Source: Candidatus Finniella inopinata | GTDB taxonomy: Bacteria; Pseudomonadota; Alphaproteobacteria; Paracaedibacterales; CAITNM01 | Direction of reading: 5' to 3' | DNA: 6,393 bases | Assembly: GCA_945903885.1 (NCBI GenBank) | Contig: CAMDPB010000069.1 | Coordinates: forward strand, 1-6,393 | Part shown: positions 5,954 through 6,393 of the stretch, piece by piece | Layout: each line of letters starts with the position of its first letter | Numbering within the stretch: position 1 is the first letter of the stretch | The notes under the pieces: generated by a model | What the model was told of the DNA's origin: nothing | The model's database searches: none | Seen by the model: the letters and a program-made list of their open reading frames with translations, nothing else | Translations under genes and position numbers: made by a program

Positions 5954-6040
5954 CTATTTTGAACAGCCCTGCTCTTCTTCTAACTCAATTGCTGTTCCAT
6001 GTCTACACAAGCACAAGTGATTATTAGTTTCATATGATTT
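5954..6040 (-). pseudogene. Possible coding relic upstream of the small membrane protein gene
   Basis: Between two in-frame stops the - strand encodes 28 residues that read like real protein (SYETNNHLCLCRHG, then TAIELEEEQGCSK) but lack an ATG or GTG start. The preceding frame segment MQARKI (from ATG 6061) is closed by a TAA directly before it. Its final TAG overlaps the AGGA ribosome site of the downstream GTG-start gene. It may be the tail of a decayed gene or simply chance. Otherwise 5946-6235 is AT-rich and I see no other gene in it. Confidence 0.2.
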
Positions 6041-6235
6041 TTATATCTTTCTTGCTTGCATCTAACTAAAGAAAATTTAGCAAAAATTTTATATTGAACA
6101 TTTTTTGAAATGGGCTTAAAAGGTTAACTAAGAAATTGAAGAAGCAACTGAGAGGAACAGTCTAAAAATATTCCAACGTAGGTGGCACAAGTTAGTCGCT
6201 ATTTTTAATTTACAAAACGTTTGGGAGACTTAGGC

Positions 6236-6322
6236 ATGGAATCAGATTTACTTAAATTAATTTATATCGTTGAATTAGCTGGTTTTTTGTTATGTTCTGC
6301 ATCTTCCCGCGAGAGCGATTAA
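6236..6322 (+). CDS. Candidate 28-aa small membrane protein
   Basis: A short ORF has an excellent ribosome site, GGGAG at 6223-6227, eight bases before the ATG. The product starts MESDLLKLIYIVELAGFLLC and ends SASSRESD: a short hydrophobic helix (about residues 5-20) flanked by acidic and polar ends. There is no lipobox (L before the Cys). The stop lies nine bases before the left end of the insertion sequence, so the ORF is intact, although its downstream context has been cut by the element. It is AT-rich like the surrounding spacer. It could be a small membrane protein, a leader peptide or a chance ORF; the ribosome site is the main support. Confidence 0.4.
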   Translation: MESDLLKLIYIVELAGFLLCSASSRESD

Positions 6323-6331
6323 AAATAAAAA

Positions 6332-6393
6332 GGGGCTGTCCTAGATAACACAAAGAAGTGTTATAAAGGGAAGCATGAGAAAGAGTCGATTAA
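6332..6393 (+). mobile_element. Left end of an IS1016-like insertion sequence (IS1595 family), partial
   Basis: From 6332 the sequence GGGGCTGTCCTAGATAAC has the form of an IS1016/IS1595-family terminal inverted repeat. It is followed 43 bases from the tip by an ORF starting MRKSRL, the usual first residues of IS1016-type transposases. Both signs together fix the element and its orientation, transposase reading rightwards. The element continues past the window, so the right inverted repeat cannot be seen. IS1595-family elements duplicate 8 bp of target; the candidate target site is the A/T-only stretch 6324-6331. A 7-bp hairpin (6345-6364) lies between the tip and the transposase ribosome site. 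Confidence 0.72.
6375..6393 (+). CDS. Transposase N-terminus, IS1016-like (IS1595 family), cut by window end
   Basis: Only six codons are visible, ATG AGA AAG AGT CGA TTA, giving MRKSRL, and the frame is open to the edge (the final 'taa' is out of frame). IS1016-type transposases, DDE enzymes of the IS1595 family with an N-terminal zinc-ribbon region, typically begin MRKSRLS. An AAGGG ribosome site lies at 6366-6370, four bases before the ATG. The assignment depends on the terminal-repeat sequence upstream as well as these residues. Whether the transposase is intact cannot be judged. Confidence 0.65.

Noticed and set aside
6094..6121. Promoter TTGAAC...TTAAAA for the 28-aa ORF
   Set aside because: The -10 matches only 3/6 and similar combinations are expected by chance in this AT-rich stretch.

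Overview
The window looks like a chromosomal segment of a low-GC, host-associated alphaproteobacterium, most likely of the Holosporales/Paracaedibacter type. This is inferred from gene content and protein resemblance, not from a marker gene. Pointers are an alphaproteobacterial-style RppH, an aromatic amino acid permease of the kind common in intracellular bacteria, a bacterial RAP-domain protein with a signal peptide, and a zinc/manganese-type ABC transporter whose permease resembles Rickettsiales/Holosporales homologues.

Left part (1-1373, + strand): the C-terminal end of a gene cut by the window edge (probably a divergent polysaccharide deacetylase), rppH and a CinA/MoaB-like molybdopterin-binding-domain gene. 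Each junction is an ATGA stop/start overlap, so the three are very likely one translationally coupled operon. A hairpin with a T-rich tail at about 1450-1487 ends it, facing the convergent permease gene.

Middle (1503-3856, - strand): a RAP-domain protein with a signal peptide lies upstream of a tyrosine/tryptophan permease. The permease probably has its own promoter: a consensus TTGACA overlaps the RAP stop codon, and a perfect 8-bp palindrome lies just downstream of the expected transcription start.

Right-middle (3994-5494, + strand): ATPase and permease genes of a metal ABC transporter overlap. No substrate-binding protein gene is present here. The ATPase start is unusual: its best Shine-Dalgarno serves an upstream three-codon minigene (ATG CTA TGA), and the true start lies in a hairpin/palindrome.

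Right end (5495-6393): a gene-poor, decayed-looking stretch. It holds a possible dispersed repeat or gene relic (5495-5615), a small membrane-anchored coiled-coil protein on the - strand, a possible small relic upstream of it, a 28-codon small ORF with a strong Shine-Dalgarno, and the left end of an IS1016-like (IS1595 family) insertion sequence whose transposase begins 19 bases before the window ends.

No CRISPR array, rRNA, tRNA or recognisable defence system was found. The best leads are the exported RAP protein, the ATPase leader, the IS boundary and the short unexplained stretches near it.
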